Positions 7,164-16,059 are shown, numbered from the stretch's first letter. The stretch is 19,835 nt of DNA from an uncultured Bacteroidota bacterium (GCA_903933765.1 CAIZLI010000144.1:1-19835), one strand, 5' to 3'. Notes: generated by a model from the sequence alone, not told the origin. A program made the numbers and translations.

Positions 7164-8975
7164 ATGTATAAAAAAGGGATCGCCTTATTGATTGTATGCA
7201 ACCTTTTTTGGCAAATCATTTTTGCCCCAACTATTTTTGCGCAAACGAAATTAATTGACAAGGTAAAGAATGCCATCACAGGCAAGTCCTTATCTATGAC
7301 AGATAGTAATAGGATCTATTTATTCAATAATATTGCTACCCTCAAATCCTATGCAGGAAAAAGAATCAATAGCATCACCATTGAACAACATAATTTCTTA
7401 ACAAGTATTGATTCAAGGGAATCAAACTTAAAAGATATTTTTTCTAAACTTGGTAATAAGCTACAATCCAACTCCAAAAGCAGGGCTATTAAAGAGAATA
7501 TATTTTTTAAAGAATGGGATTTGTTCGACCCTTCTATCATAGCGTATAACGAAAAATGGCTGAGAGACTTAAGTTATATACAAGATGCTAAAATCATGGC
7601 AATGATGACTCCTTATGATACCAACCAGGTTGATATCATTGTGGTGACTAAAGATCTATTTTCCTACGGAGGAGAAGTACTTATTAACAATAAAGATGCC
7701 TATGCCGCAAAGCTGAATAATATCAATTTTTTAGGCAGCGGGAATAGTGTTCAAGTTGTTCAAAATTTTGAAAACAAAAGGAACCCGAAATCGGGATGGG
7801 GATATGATTTTGGATTGAGTAATATTTTAGGGACATTCATTTCGGTGAATGCTGGCATGAACCAATTTGGCAATAACCTAGCCAATAATGTTTTATCTGC
7901 CAGAAAAAATTATATCAGTGTGAAAAGACCCATCCTCCACCCCAATAGCAAATGGCTTGGTGGATTAGAATACTTGGAAACTGTGAATGAAAATGTATTT
8001 CCAGGCAAATGTGATGCTATTTTTAACCAGCATTTAAATTATAATTTAAAGCATAAAGATATTTGGGTTGGATACCAACTGACTAAGAAAAAAAAGCTTA
8101 TCAAAATAAATGAGGATAGACAGTTTATACAATATAGGCATCTTGAAAATAGCTTTAAAGAAAGACCCATTGACTATTTATTACAATTAGACAGGAACTA
8201 CCAAAATCTAAAAGCAGATTTTTTATCCTATACCCTTGTTAGACAATCCGTTTATCGAACAAGGTATTTATATGGCTTAGGAAGGTATGAGGATTTGCCA
8301 ATTGGTCGATCCTTGACATGGACAACCGGCAGGTATACTATCGAAGGGGACAAAGCGCCCTATTTAGGATTTAAGTTTGAACAATTTAAACTTTCAAAAA
8401 AAGACAACTATACGCATATCATTACAAATTTAGCAAGTAGTTATATGGATAAAGCTTTACAAGACTTTAGATTCTTAGTAAGCCTAGAACAATTTAGTAA
8501 ATTAAAATACCTCAATAATGGTTATGGGTATAGACAAATTTTAAATTTTAGTTTTACACAAACCTTAAAAAATAAATACAATGAAGCACTAAGAATCAAT
8601 AGTATTTATGGTATTCCTCAATTGAATAGAGAACAAATTAAAGGTGGTACAAGAATTTCTGGTAACTGGGAATCGGTGATTTACAATAACCGTGCATTCT
8701 GGGGCTTTAAATCTGCCCCATTTGTATTTGGCAATATTACCTATATCCGAACCATGGGTGATCCCATCTTAAAAGGAGATATCTATACAGCCATTGGTTC
8801 TGGCATGAGGGTTAGAAACGAGAACCTTGTTTTTGGGACCATCGAACTAAAAGGATGCTATTTTCCAAGAACAAATCGACAGCTAAGCCCCTGGAATTTT
8901 AGTCTTATTACCAACCTCAGGTACAAGTACAATTCAAATATCGTTGAGAAGCCAAATTATGTTGAAATAAACTAA
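7164..8975 (+). CDS. Outer-membrane beta-barrel protein with POTRA-like N-terminus
   Basis: 603 residues. A signal peptide (1 to about 26, LLIVCNLFWQIIFAPTIFA before QTK) is seen. Residues about 65-170 include NEKWLRDLSYIQDAKIMAMMTP and NQVDIIVVTKDLFS. This follows the POTRA signature of Omp85-superfamily proteins (a helix with a W-L-R/F-I-x-D-A element, then a short strand of V-x-I-x-V followed by D). The remaining ~400 residues are alternating polar and aromatic strands with repeated Gly, Tyr and Asn, typical of a large outer-membrane barrel (for example GWGYDFGLSNILGTFISVNAG and NFSLITNLRYKYN). The protein ends in VEIN rather than the usual aromatic terminal residue. It begins 6 bases after the hexosaminidase stop, so the two are probably one mRNA. 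Function is unknown: assembly or transport of outer-membrane components is an inference from fold only. The Omp85 affinity is not certain. Confidence 0.68.
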   Translation: MYKKGIALLIVCNLFWQIIFAPTIFAQTKLIDKVKNAITGKSLSMTDSNRIYLFNNIATLKSYAGKRINSITIEQHNFLTSIDSRESNLKDIFSKLGNKLQSNSKSRAIKENIFFKEWDLFDPSIIAYNEKWLRDLSYIQDAKIMAMMTPYDTNQVDIIVVTKDLFSYGGEVLINNKDAYAAKLNNINFLGSGNSVQVVQNFENKRNPKSGWGYDFGLSNILGTFISVNAGMNQFGNNLANNVLSARKNYISVKRPILHPNSKWLGGLEYLETVNENVFPGKCDAIFNQHLNYNLKHKDIWVGYQLTKKKKLIKINEDRQFIQYRHLENSFKERPIDYLLQLDRNYQNLKADFLSYTLVRQSVYRTRYLYGLGRYEDLPIGRSLTWTTGRYTIEGDKAPYLGFKFEQFKLSKKDNYTHIITNLASSYMDKALQDFRFLVSLEQFSKLKYLNNGYGYRQILNFSFTQTLKNKYNEALRINSIYGIPQLNREQIKGGTRISGNWESVIYNNRAFWGFKSAPFVFGNITYIRTMGDPILKGDIYTAIGSGMRVRNENLVFGTIELKGCYFPRTNRQLSPWNFSLITNLRYKYNSNIVEKPNYVEIN

Positions 8976-9026
8976 TTTTTAGCCCTATTTACTCAACCAT
9001 TTAGGTCGAAAATTGTTATTTTATGT

Positions 9027-9824
9027 ATGGTTCAAGCATATAATTTTTTAGCGAGTTGGCAGTTATTTCCAGAGAAATGTGATTTCGAATACCAGACAGT
9101 TCCAAAATCGGGTAATTACAAAATTGAGACTGTTTCTAATGGACATTTATTGAGTTTTAGCCACAATTGGGTCAACTTAGAAAACGATGCATTTTATGCA
9201 CAATACCAAGTGAATCCCAATGGTCAACCCATGGCATTTGACAATACTGAATTAGCCAATACCATTAGCGCAGAAATCAACAATGCTTCTTGTTTAACAG
9301 TGCATTTTTATAAGGAGGATACACTAAGTCTTAAAGTAGTGCATGAAATTTTGGCGAACGGTTTTTTAAAAGTAACGCAAGAAGGTTTCAAGGAAGATCA
9401 AACGCCTTTCAAAAACATCGAAGTATACCATAAGCAATTAAGTGTATTACCCTACGCATCTTCTGCTGGAAGTGTGGCCATTCGTCCTACTAAAGAAGGG
9501 ATGATTAAACACAAAGCGCTTTCTGCTATGGAGGATCAAACCAATATGCAGCTCAATCAAATTAAAGAGCAAATAGAATTACTTGCAAGACAAGCTCAGG
9601 AAATTCGAAAAAGAAAAGAATTGAGCATGATGATTTACGAAGCAAAAATTACTTTCAAACCACAAATAGGTCAAGTGTACCATGTGTATGAAAAGCAAGA
9701 TGGATCGCATGTCTTGTCGATGGTGGCGCCGCATGAATGGGGCGGTGGCGCAGGTCCTTTCGCGCAATTTATTGCTACAGTTAAATTACTAGCAGACCAT
9801 ACCTGGATTGAAGTTGCAGCTTAA
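9027..9824 (+). CDS. DUF2452 protein with lipocalin-like N-terminal half
   Basis: 265 residues, no signal peptide, so presumably cytoplasmic. Residues about 5-120 (NFLASWQLFPEKCDFEYQTV, then YKIETVSNGHLLSFSHNWVN) read as a small antiparallel beta-barrel resembling the lipocalin-like domains found in Bacteroidota. Residues about 138-265 match what I remember of DUF2452: LPYASSAGSVAIRPTKEG, QTNMQLNQIKEQIELLARQAQEIRKR (a likely coiled coil, about 170-198), YEAKITFKPQIGQVYHVYE, DGSHVLSMVAPHEWG and the terminal LADHTW. No catalytic residues can be pointed to. The ATG at 9027 follows the outer-membrane gene by 51 bases with no terminator, and the gene faces ubiD tail to tail (46 bases apart). Domain naming is from memory; function unknown. 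Confidence 0.75.
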   Translation: MVQAYNFLASWQLFPEKCDFEYQTVPKSGNYKIETVSNGHLLSFSHNWVNLENDAFYAQYQVNPNGQPMAFDNTELANTISAEINNASCLTVHFYKEDTLSLKVVHEILANGFLKVTQEGFKEDQTPFKNIEVYHKQLSVLPYASSAGSVAIRPTKEGMIKHKALSAMEDQTNMQLNQIKEQIELLARQAQEIRKRKELSMMIYEAKITFKPQIGQVYHVYEKQDGSHVLSMVAPHEWGGGAGPFAQFIATVKLLADHTWIEVAA

Positions 9825-9870
9825 TAATTTAGTATTATAAGCTAATTACTTCATTGAAAATTTCTTAGAT

Positions 9871-11673
9871 TTAATACCCGTACTTTTCTAAAATTGCATC
9901 TACCCTTTTTTCGACTGCTGCGTCTTTCAATACTGGTGGCGCATGATGTGGCTTGATAGTCGCATCAAAAACCAATGGACCTTTTGCGCCCCAATGTTTA
10001 TTCACTGTAAATGCATCAATTGCTTCTATATCATGCGAAGGATTGGTTCTTGTAAATGCAGCCCATAAAAAATTATTGAGATCGCTCGCCATCCATCTTG
10101 GATCTTCGGTTCTAATAATGAACACCACGCCTTCTTGTGCTAATAGCGCTTCTCCCTGCCCTATTAATGCACTTTGTAAAGCTGTTGTTGTATAGGCAGA
10201 TGCGTTGACTGCAATCACTCCTGGCATGACTAGGCTTGCATCCATATTCAAATCCAATAATCTAGTTGGAATAGTGGTTGCTAAATTTCTTTTTACATCG
10301 CCATAGGCAGCAATCACCACTTTTGATCCTGCATTTAAACCTTCCCCAGAATAATCTAAAGTATCCATGGTGGTTTTAGTGTAAAAATGAATATCATTTC
10401 CAAGATCTAATCTTGACAAAATATATTCAAAATAAGCCTGCACATGATGAGTTGATAATTGATTGGTGTCGTCTGCAGTGATGAATACAAATTTGGCTAA
10501 ACTCAATTGACCAGTACCTAAAATATGATTGGCAATGGTTAAAATTTCTGCTGGTTGTTTGGTCGTTAAATACGGTGTATATCTTTCACTACCAATCGCT
10601 AATAATAAAGGATGTACGCCTGCCGCATCTACTGCATGGACTTCTTTCAATCCTGGAATTTCATTGGATACTGCAGCACCGGTCATCGCATGAATCAATT
10701 GTCCAAAACTAGTATCCTCTTGTGGAGGTCTACCCACCACAGTGAAGGCCCAGATGGCATTCTTACGTGCATACACTTTATGTACACGCATTAATGGAAA
10801 ACTATGTTCAAGACTATAATAGCCTAAATGATCTCCAAAAGGTCCTTCTGGTTTATTCTCTCCTGGGAATACTTCTCCTGTGATTACGAAGTCTGCATCT
10901 GTACTCAAACAAAATCCGTCTTTATACGTATATCCAAATCTTTTTCCCGCAAGTACACCTGCGAAATTCATTTCACTTAATCCTTCTGGCAATGGCATCA
11001 CAGCAGCAACGCTATGCGCAGGTGGTCCACCTACAAAACAACTTACTTTCAAAGGCATGCCTTTTTTGTTGGCTTTTGTTTGGTGTACACCAATGCCTCT
11101 ATGCAATTGATAATGCAATCCTATTTCTTTATCTAGCACGTACTCGTTGCCCGTTAATTGAATTCTGTACATCCCCAAATTACTATTGGCAATACCTGGC
11201 TTGTCTGCGTCTTCGGTATATACTTGTGGCAAAGTAACATATGCGCCTCCATCCATAGACCAATGTTTGATCAATGGCAAATCACTAATTTTTATTTCTT
11301 CGTAAGTAACTGGTTGACTAATTGGATTTTTTTTCGGCAATGCATTGATAGCTGCAGGCAATGCACTTAATGCAGCCAAAGGATTTTTTATTGCAGCGAC
11401 AGGATCAATTTTTATTTCAATTAATTTTTTCACCTGAGGCAAAGTATCCCTAAAAATAAATTCACTTCTTTCTAATGTGCCAAAAATATTGGATGCCGCT
11501 CTGAACTTTGAACCCTTCACTTTTTCAAATAAGATGGCTGGCCCTTTTTGTTCATGAATACGCAAATGGATTGCCGCCATTTCCAGATGAGGATCTACTT
11601 CTTCTTTAATACGGAGCAACTGCCCATTGCGCTCTAAATCCAATAAACAAGCTTCTAAATTAGAATAAGCCAT
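9871..11673 (-). CDS. UbiD-family decarboxylase (prFMN-dependent)
   Basis: A 600-residue member of the family that removes carboxylates from aromatic or unsaturated acids using prenylated FMN supplied by a UbiX flavin prenyltransferase, which is not in this window. Seen: NSNLGMYRIQ, the metal/prFMN-binding region; GGPPAHSVAA; and PEGPFGDHLGYY (about 275-286), which carries the conserved Glu/Asp of the active site. These are followed by RPPQEDTSFGQLIHAMTG and the C-terminal KWG-like segment NKHWGAKGPLVFDATIKP. Because Bacteroidota use menaquinone rather than ubiquinone, the substrate may belong to menaquinone formation or to aromatic acid turnover; the neighbours do not decide. I start at ATG 11673 (MAYSNLEACL), because the longer reading back to 11775 would overlap the divergent pdxJ by over 60 bases and adds a non-homologous hydrophobic leader. 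Confidence 0.92.
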   Translation of the reverse strand: MAYSNLEACLLDLERNGQLLRIKEEVDPHLEMAAIHLRIHEQKGPAILFEKVKGSKFRAASNIFGTLERSEFIFRDTLPQVKKLIEIKIDPVAAIKNPLAALSALPAAINALPKKNPISQPVTYEEIKISDLPLIKHWSMDGGAYVTLPQVYTEDADKPGIANSNLGMYRIQLTGNEYVLDKEIGLHYQLHRGIGVHQTKANKKGMPLKVSCFVGGPPAHSVAAVMPLPEGLSEMNFAGVLAGKRFGYTYKDGFCLSTDADFVITGEVFPGENKPEGPFGDHLGYYSLEHSFPLMRVHKVYARKNAIWAFTVVGRPPQEDTSFGQLIHAMTGAAVSNEIPGLKEVHAVDAAGVHPLLLAIGSERYTPYLTTKQPAEILTIANHILGTGQLSLAKFVFITADDTNQLSTHHVQAYFEYILSRLDLGNDIHFYTKTTMDTLDYSGEGLNAGSKVVIAAYGDVKRNLATTIPTRLLDLNMDASLVMPGVIAVNASAYTTTALQSALIGQGEALLAQEGVVFIIRTEDPRWMASDLNNFLWAAFTRTNPSHDIEAIDAFTVNKHWGAKGPLVFDATIKPHHAPPVLKDAAVEKRVDAILEKYGY

Positions 11674-11691
11674 CAGGTGATAATTAAGATG

Positions 11692-11699
11692 CAAAATTA
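11692..11699 (-). promoter_or_regulatory. Candidate -7 element (TAATTTTG) for ubiD-family gene
   Basis: On the minus strand TAATTTTG is a perfect match to the Bacteroidota TAnnTTTG -7 element. It lies 18 bases before the ubiD start codon, giving a very short leader. No TTG -33 element is present at the normal distance, so it may be weak or factor-dependent. Confidence 0.4.
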
Positions 11700-11702
11700 A
11701 CT

Positions 11703-11710
11703 TAAATTTG
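11703..11710 (+). promoter_or_regulatory. Candidate -7 element (TAAATTTG) for pdxJ
   Basis: TAAATTTG perfectly matches TAnnTTTG and ends only 3 bases before the pdxJ ATG at 11714. Transcription from it would begin at or just past the start codon, implying a leaderless message or that another promoter further upstream is the real one. No -33 TTG is visible. Confidence 0.35.
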
Positions 11711-11713
11711 CTC

Positions 11714-12436
11714 ATGACTCGTTTAAGTGTAAACATAAATAAGATCGCTACGTTAAGAAATAGTCGTGGAGGCAATAATCCCGACCTATTAAAAGTAGCC
11801 TTGGATTGTGAGCGTTTTGGCGCAGAAGGGATTACGGTGCATCCAAGACCTGACGAACGACATATTCGTTACCAAGACGTTTATGATTTAAAGCAAAATA
11901 TCCATACAGAGTTCAACATCGAGGGCAATCCCAAAGAGCAAAAATTTGTAGACCTTGTTTTGGCCAACAAACCGCATCAAGTGACCCTTGTACCCGATAC
12001 ATTGGGACAATTAACCAGCGACCATGGTTGGGATACCATTGCAGAACAAGCTTATTTAAAAGAGATCATTGCGGTGTTTAAAAAAGCAGGCATACGCGTA
12101 TCTATTTTTGTAGATCCGAATGAAAAAATGGTAGAAGCCGCTGCTACAAGTGGAACTGACAGAATAGAATTATATACCGAAATGTATGCGAACCAATTTG
12201 CTGCGGGGAATAAAGAAATTGCGATTGCACCATATATTAGCGCTGCAGCCCTAGCAAAAAAATTAGGACTAGGCATTAACGCAGGGCATGATTTAGACAG
12301 ATACAACCTGCCATATTTAATACAATCCATTCCAAGTATTGACGAAGTAAGCATTGGGCATGCCCTCATCAGTGATGCTTTATACCTTGGACTTGAAAAC
12401 ACGATCCAACTCTATAAACGCGCTCTAAACCAATAG
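11714..12436 (+). CDS. pdxJ: Pyridoxine 5'-phosphate synthase
   Basis: Condenses 1-deoxyxylulose 5-phosphate with 3-amino-2-oxopropyl phosphate to form pyridoxine 5'-phosphate in the DXP-dependent vitamin B6 pathway. The 240-residue (beta/alpha)8 protein matches the family length. All signature segments are seen: [20 protein letters not shown], the phosphate/substrate loop [48 protein letters not shown] and EVSIGHALI. The start is taken at the ATG (MTRLSVN), as in homologues, rather than a TTG two codons earlier that is part of the putative -7 element. It is divergent from ubiD with 40 bases between start codons. The purE gene follows 68 bases downstream on the same strand. Confidence 0.97.
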   Translation: MTRLSVNINKIATLRNSRGGNNPDLLKVALDCERFGAEGITVHPRPDERHIRYQDVYDLKQNIHTEFNIEGNPKEQKFVDLVLANKPHQVTLVPDTLGQLTSDHGWDTIAEQAYLKEIIAVFKKAGIRVSIFVDPNEKMVEAAATSGTDRIELYTEMYANQFAAGNKEIAIAPYISAAALAKKLGLGINAGHDLDRYNLPYLIQSIPSIDEVSIGHALISDALYLGLENTIQLYKRALNQ

Positions 12437-12504
12437 ATTCAAGCAAATAAGATTTGACTTAGTGTCGTAAAATAAATTTAATTAACTTGCATCAAAATTC
12501 AATT

Positions 12505-13023
12505 ATGTCTACACCTGCACAAGTTGGTATAATAATGGGAAGCGATAGCGATTTACCTATCATGCAGGCTGCTGCAGATATTTTAAAATCTTTCAATATT
12601 CCTTTTGAATTAACGGTGGTTTCGGCACATCGCACACCAGATCGTATGGTGGAATATGCCAAGACTGCTCGAGGCAGAGGATTACAAGTAATTATAGCTG
12701 GTGCTGGTGGCGCTGCACATTTGCCAGGCATGGTGGCCTCCTTAACTAGTTTGCCTGTAATTGGAGTACCTATCAAATCAACTAACTCTGCAGATGGATG
12801 GGATAGTATTTTATCCATTTTACAAATGCCAGGAGGCGTTCCCGTTGCAACTGTTGCATTAAATGGTGCTAAAAATGCAGGTTTATTAGCCGCGCAAATT
12901 ATTGGTACACATAACGAAACGATTGCATTGGCAATGGACGATTATAAATCAAAAATGGAATCGGAAGTATTGGGAAAAGTAAGCAATTTGAAATCTAATT
13001 GGGAGAATCAATTTGACGCTTAA
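12505..13023 (+). CDS. purE: N5-carboxyaminoimidazole ribonucleotide mutase, class I PurE
   Basis: Converts N5-CAIR to CAIR in purine synthesis, as partner of the carboxylase-ligase PurK. PurK is not in the window, although the two genes are often adjacent. The 172-residue chain has the nucleotide-binding start [14 protein letters not shown], the class I loop [11 protein letters not shown] carrying the catalytic His, the glycine-rich [15 protein letters not shown], and VIGVPIKS followed by [23 protein letters not shown]. The Met at 12505 is chosen; an upstream in-frame TTG (12487) only adds six non-conserved residues. The leader of 68 bases after pdxJ holds no evident terminator, so the two cofactor/nucleotide genes may share a transcript. 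It ends convergently 58 bases from bshC. Confidence 0.97.
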   Translation: MSTPAQVGIIMGSDSDLPIMQAAADILKSFNIPFELTVVSAHRTPDRMVEYAKTARGRGLQVIIAGAGGAAHLPGMVASLTSLPVIGVPIKSTNSADGWDSILSILQMPGGVPVATVALNGAKNAGLLAAQIIGTHNETIALAMDDYKSKMESEVLGKVSNLKSNWENQFDA

Positions 13024-13081
13024 AAAAGTTAGCATTAATTTACTTAGACTTTTAAATCAAAATTTTAAATAACCCCCTTGA

Positions 13082-14680
13082 TTATTTAAATGTAACTATT
13101 CTAAATCTAGATGCTAATCCTTTAGAATGTTCCATAATGGTATCGATCCAGCTTAAGTCATATTGACCTACCCATTGAGAAAAATGCGCTTCACGTTCTT
13201 GTAAATTATCTTGAGGGAACAACTCTTTTTTAATTCGATGTATTCTTTGAATGTCCACCGCTTGTTTGCGTCTTTCGGCACGCAGCATTTTCTTTTCTAG
13301 AGCTACTAATTTCGCATTGGCTTGTTTTGCTAAATTTTCGGTATGCGACCCTAATGAAGCATCCACTTGTACCACTTGATTTTTGATATTTGTATATAAA
13401 CTAGATAGCTGGTTCAATTGATCCTGCAAATCCAATTTTGTATTGGTATGTTTTTTTACATAAGCAATTTCTAATTCAAGGATAGGCTTAAATAAGTCTT
13501 GTTCCTCAAACTGCATAGCAGACCATTGCTCCGCTTGCTTTTGAGACATCAGTAAAAAAGAATTTCTTAATTGCAATAAAGGATAATGCACCCCAACTGC
13601 TTGAAATACATTTTTCAATTCCATCCAATAAGCCAACTCTCCTCCTCCACCCACAAAAACAACACCTGGTAAAATGGTTTCTTGAAACACCCCTCTTAAA
13701 ATCACATTCGGGCTAAACCTTTCTGGATATTGATTCAGTTCTGCAATGATTTCGGCTTCTGTAAACTGTATAGCACTATCTACTACTATATATTGATCGC
13801 CTTGCTTTTCGATCCTTGCTCTTAAATTGTCTTTTAAATAAAATAAATTAATAGAACGGCCCTCAGATTGCACATGGTAGTCTTTTGATAAAGCAGCAAT
13901 GGTTGGTTGTATCGCTTGATGAGAAAATCCGGTCAATAATTCTTTTTCCATCACAGGAATGAATGCTGCTTTAAGTGCAGCATCATCTGGCTGTAAAACC
14001 AATAATCCTTTTGCTCCAAAAAATGCATGTACAAAAGACAAAGTAGCTTCACTAATTGTTTTGCCTTTCTGATAGGCCTCTTTTAAAATCTCCAATGCTT
14101 TTTGACCTTGAGGTAAAATTGTCCAATAGCTTTCTAATTGTTTTAATAAAATTAATAAAGCATCATCTACCTGCATCCTTCCAATGGCACCAGATTGTTT
14201 GGTTACCCATTGGCATTTTGTTTGATCTAAATTAAAGGAACCTACTTCGTCCAAGTCGGCATCTTCGGAACCCATATAATAGACTGGCACAAAATTGCAT
14301 TCAGGGAATGCTGCCTTTAAACTAGCAGCTAATTGAATCGAATGAATGATTTTGTAAAAAAAATACAATGGCCCTGTAAATAAATTAGGCTGATGCGCAG
14401 TAGTCACAACAAATGTATTGTCCTTTTTCAATAAAGCTATTTGATTGTTGACCGCATTTTCTTGTGGAAGATTAGCATATTGTTTTGTCAATACATCAAA
14501 CAATAAACCACGATTGATTGGATGTTTTTTTCGGCCTTCGATCGCCGCACGATAACCTTCTAGATTAGGCGCGTACTGCACAAAATCAAGCGCTGTGCCT
14601 TTGCCCTCTATGTAATCATTGATTAGTTTAGAGAATACATGGGTTGAACTAAATGGGATATGCATACTGCTTTGAGACAT
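13082..14680 (-). CDS. bshC: Bacillithiol synthesis cysteine-adding enzyme
   Basis: Adds L-cysteine to glucosaminyl-malate, the last step of bacillithiol synthesis; BshA and BshB must lie elsewhere. Seen: a cytidyltransferase-like Rossmann core beginning VVTTAHQPNLFTGPLYFFYKI (family form VTGQQ-x-LLTGPLYT), VPVYYMGSEDADLDEV, and FVGGGGELAYWMEL. A long C-terminal coiled coil runs from about KLDLQDQLNQLSSLY to RAERRKQ, then the characteristic LFPQDNLQERE. About 532 residues fits the family. The start is uncertain: ATGs at 14761, 14716, 14680 (MSQSSMHIPF) and 14665 are in frame. I chose 14680 because homologues begin shortly before the I-x-F-x-x-T segment. The gap to the divergent membrane-protein gene is 107 bases. 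Confidence 0.93.
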   Translation of the reverse strand: MSQSSMHIPFSSTHVFSKLINDYIEGKGTALDFVQYAPNLEGYRAAIEGRKKHPINRGLLFDVLTKQYANLPQENAVNNQIALLKKDNTFVVTTAHQPNLFTGPLYFFYKIIHSIQLAASLKAAFPECNFVPVYYMGSEDADLDEVGSFNLDQTKCQWVTKQSGAIGRMQVDDALLILLKQLESYWTILPQGQKALEILKEAYQKGKTISEATLSFVHAFFGAKGLLVLQPDDAALKAAFIPVMEKELLTGFSHQAIQPTIAALSKDYHVQSEGRSINLFYLKDNLRARIEKQGDQYIVVDSAIQFTEAEIIAELNQYPERFSPNVILRGVFQETILPGVVFVGGGGELAYWMELKNVFQAVGVHYPLLQLRNSFLLMSQKQAEQWSAMQFEEQDLFKPILELEIAYVKKHTNTKLDLQDQLNQLSSLYTNIKNQVVQVDASLGSHTENLAKQANAKLVALEKKMLRAERRKQAVDIQRIHRIKKELFPQDNLQEREAHFSQWVGQYDLSWIDTIMEHSKGLASRFRIVTFK

Positions 14681-14787
14681 CGTGGGCAAATTTCGGGAAA
14701 AATGCATTGATAAAGGCATTTTATTCGATATTGAAAGAAAAATAATACTTTTATAGGGCAAAAGATTGCACGCTAAAACAAGCCCCT

Positions 14788-16059
14788 ATGGAAACCTACG
14801 GTAAGATTCTGATTATTGCTATGCCCCTATTTCTGCTTTTGGTTCTATTGGAAAAATGGTACGGCTGGCGCAAGGGCAATGATACTGTTAGAACCATGGA
14901 CATGATCTCTAGTTTAAGCTCGGGGGTGACCAATTCGACAAAGGATGTTTTGGGACTTAGCCTTGCTATTATTAGTTATAGTTGGTTGGTGGAAAACCTT
15001 ACGATTTATCAAGTACAGTCCAGCTGGTTATTATATGTGATTGCATTTTTGGCTTTAGATTTTGCTGGCTATTGGGTGCACCGTTTAGCGCATACCGTAA
15101 ACTTTTTCTGGAACAACCACATTGTACACCATAGTAGTGAAGAATTTAATTTAGCCTGTGCATTGAGACAAAGCATCTCTGTATATTTTAGGATTTATGC
15201 TTTTCTATTAATCCCTGCTGCTTTATTTGGTGTACCACAACAAGTGATTGCGGTCGTAGCACCTTTGCATTTATTTGCACAGTTCTGGTACCATACACAA
15301 CATATCCATAAAATGGGCTGGCTTGAATACATCATTGTGACACCAGCACATCATCGTGTGCACCATGCCATTAACCCAGAATACTTAGATAAGAATTACG
15401 GTCAGATATTTATTTTCTGGGATCGTATGTTTGGCACATTCCAAGAGGAAAGCCCTGCCATCCCTGCTGTATATGGTGTAACAAGACCAGTGCGTACTTG
15501 GAATCCCATCAAAATTAATTTCATGCATCTATGGTTATTAATGCAAGATGCTTGGCATACAAAAAGTTGGAAAGATAAATTACGCGTTTGGTTGATGCCT
15601 CTTGGATGGAGACCAGCTGATGTGGTTGAAAAATATCCTGTCTATAAAATCGAAGATGTGTACCATTTTGAAAAATACAATACCCCTGCTCCCAAGGGTA
15701 TGATGATCTATTTATGGATTCAACTATTTTGCTTGCTGTTAATTGTAAGTTATTTGTTTGGCAATGTAGCTAGTATTGGACTAACCAATATGATGTACTA
15801 TGGCTTATTTATTTTTGCGCAAGTGTATGCCTTAACTGAATTCATGGACCGCAATCCAAGGGCATTGATCTATGAGGTTGTAAAAAATATGATTTGTGTT
15901 GGAGGCATCCTTTATTATGGAGGATGGTTTGGACTACAAAACTATTTTGGCGCCAGTAGCTATATCTTAATGGGGTATTTTGTAGCTAGCACCGCAACTG
16001 TGGCTGCTTATACTAGTCAACTAACTCGCCCTCTAAATCATAGTCGTACGCTTTCGTAA
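14788..16059 (+). CDS. Sterol desaturase / fatty acid hydroxylase family, AGMO-like
   Basis: A 423-residue multi-pass inner-membrane di-iron oxygenase of the fatty-acid hydroxylase superfamily. Eight or more histidines form the expected metal-binding clusters: HRLAH (98-102), HIVHH (111-115), HTQHIH (169-174) and HHRVHH (188-193). Hydrophobic helices lie at about 7-22, 50-66, 79-95 and 130-165. After the cytosolic histidine domain, the chain continues about 200 residues with three further helices, the same order and size as animal alkylglycerol monooxygenase (AGMO/TMEM195). Cleavage of ether lipids would need a pterin cofactor, which the window does not show; an unknown lipid or carotenoid substrate is equally possible. 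It is divergent from bshC. The last 47 bases overlap the 3' end of rimO on the other strand. Confidence 0.85.
   Translation: METYGKILIIAMPLFLLLVLLEKWYGWRKGNDTVRTMDMISSLSSGVTNSTKDVLGLSLAIISYSWLVENLTIYQVQSSWLLYVIAFLALDFAGYWVHRLAHTVNFFWNNHIVHHSSEEFNLACALRQSISVYFRIYAFLLIPAALFGVPQQVIAVVAPLHLFAQFWYHTQHIHKMGWLEYIIVTPAHHRVHHAINPEYLDKNYGQIFIFWDRMFGTFQEESPAIPAVYGVTRPVRTWNPIKINFMHLWLLMQDAWHTKSWKDKLRVWLMPLGWRPADVVEKYPVYKIEDVYHFEKYNTPAPKGMMIYLWIQLFCLLLIVSYLFGNVASIGLTNMMYYGLFIFAQVYALTEFMDRNPRALIYEVVKNMICVGGILYYGGWFGLQNYFGASSYILMGYFVASTATVAAYTSQLTRPLNHSRTLS

Noticed and set aside
9827..9842. AT-only hairpin between the DUF2452 gene and ubiD
   Set aside because: Only about 5 A-T pairs, no G-C, no T-run; not a credible terminator.
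11674..11775. 34-residue N-terminal extension of the UbiD protein
   Set aside because: It would overlap the start of divergent pdxJ by over 60 bases; homology begins at MAYSNLEACL.
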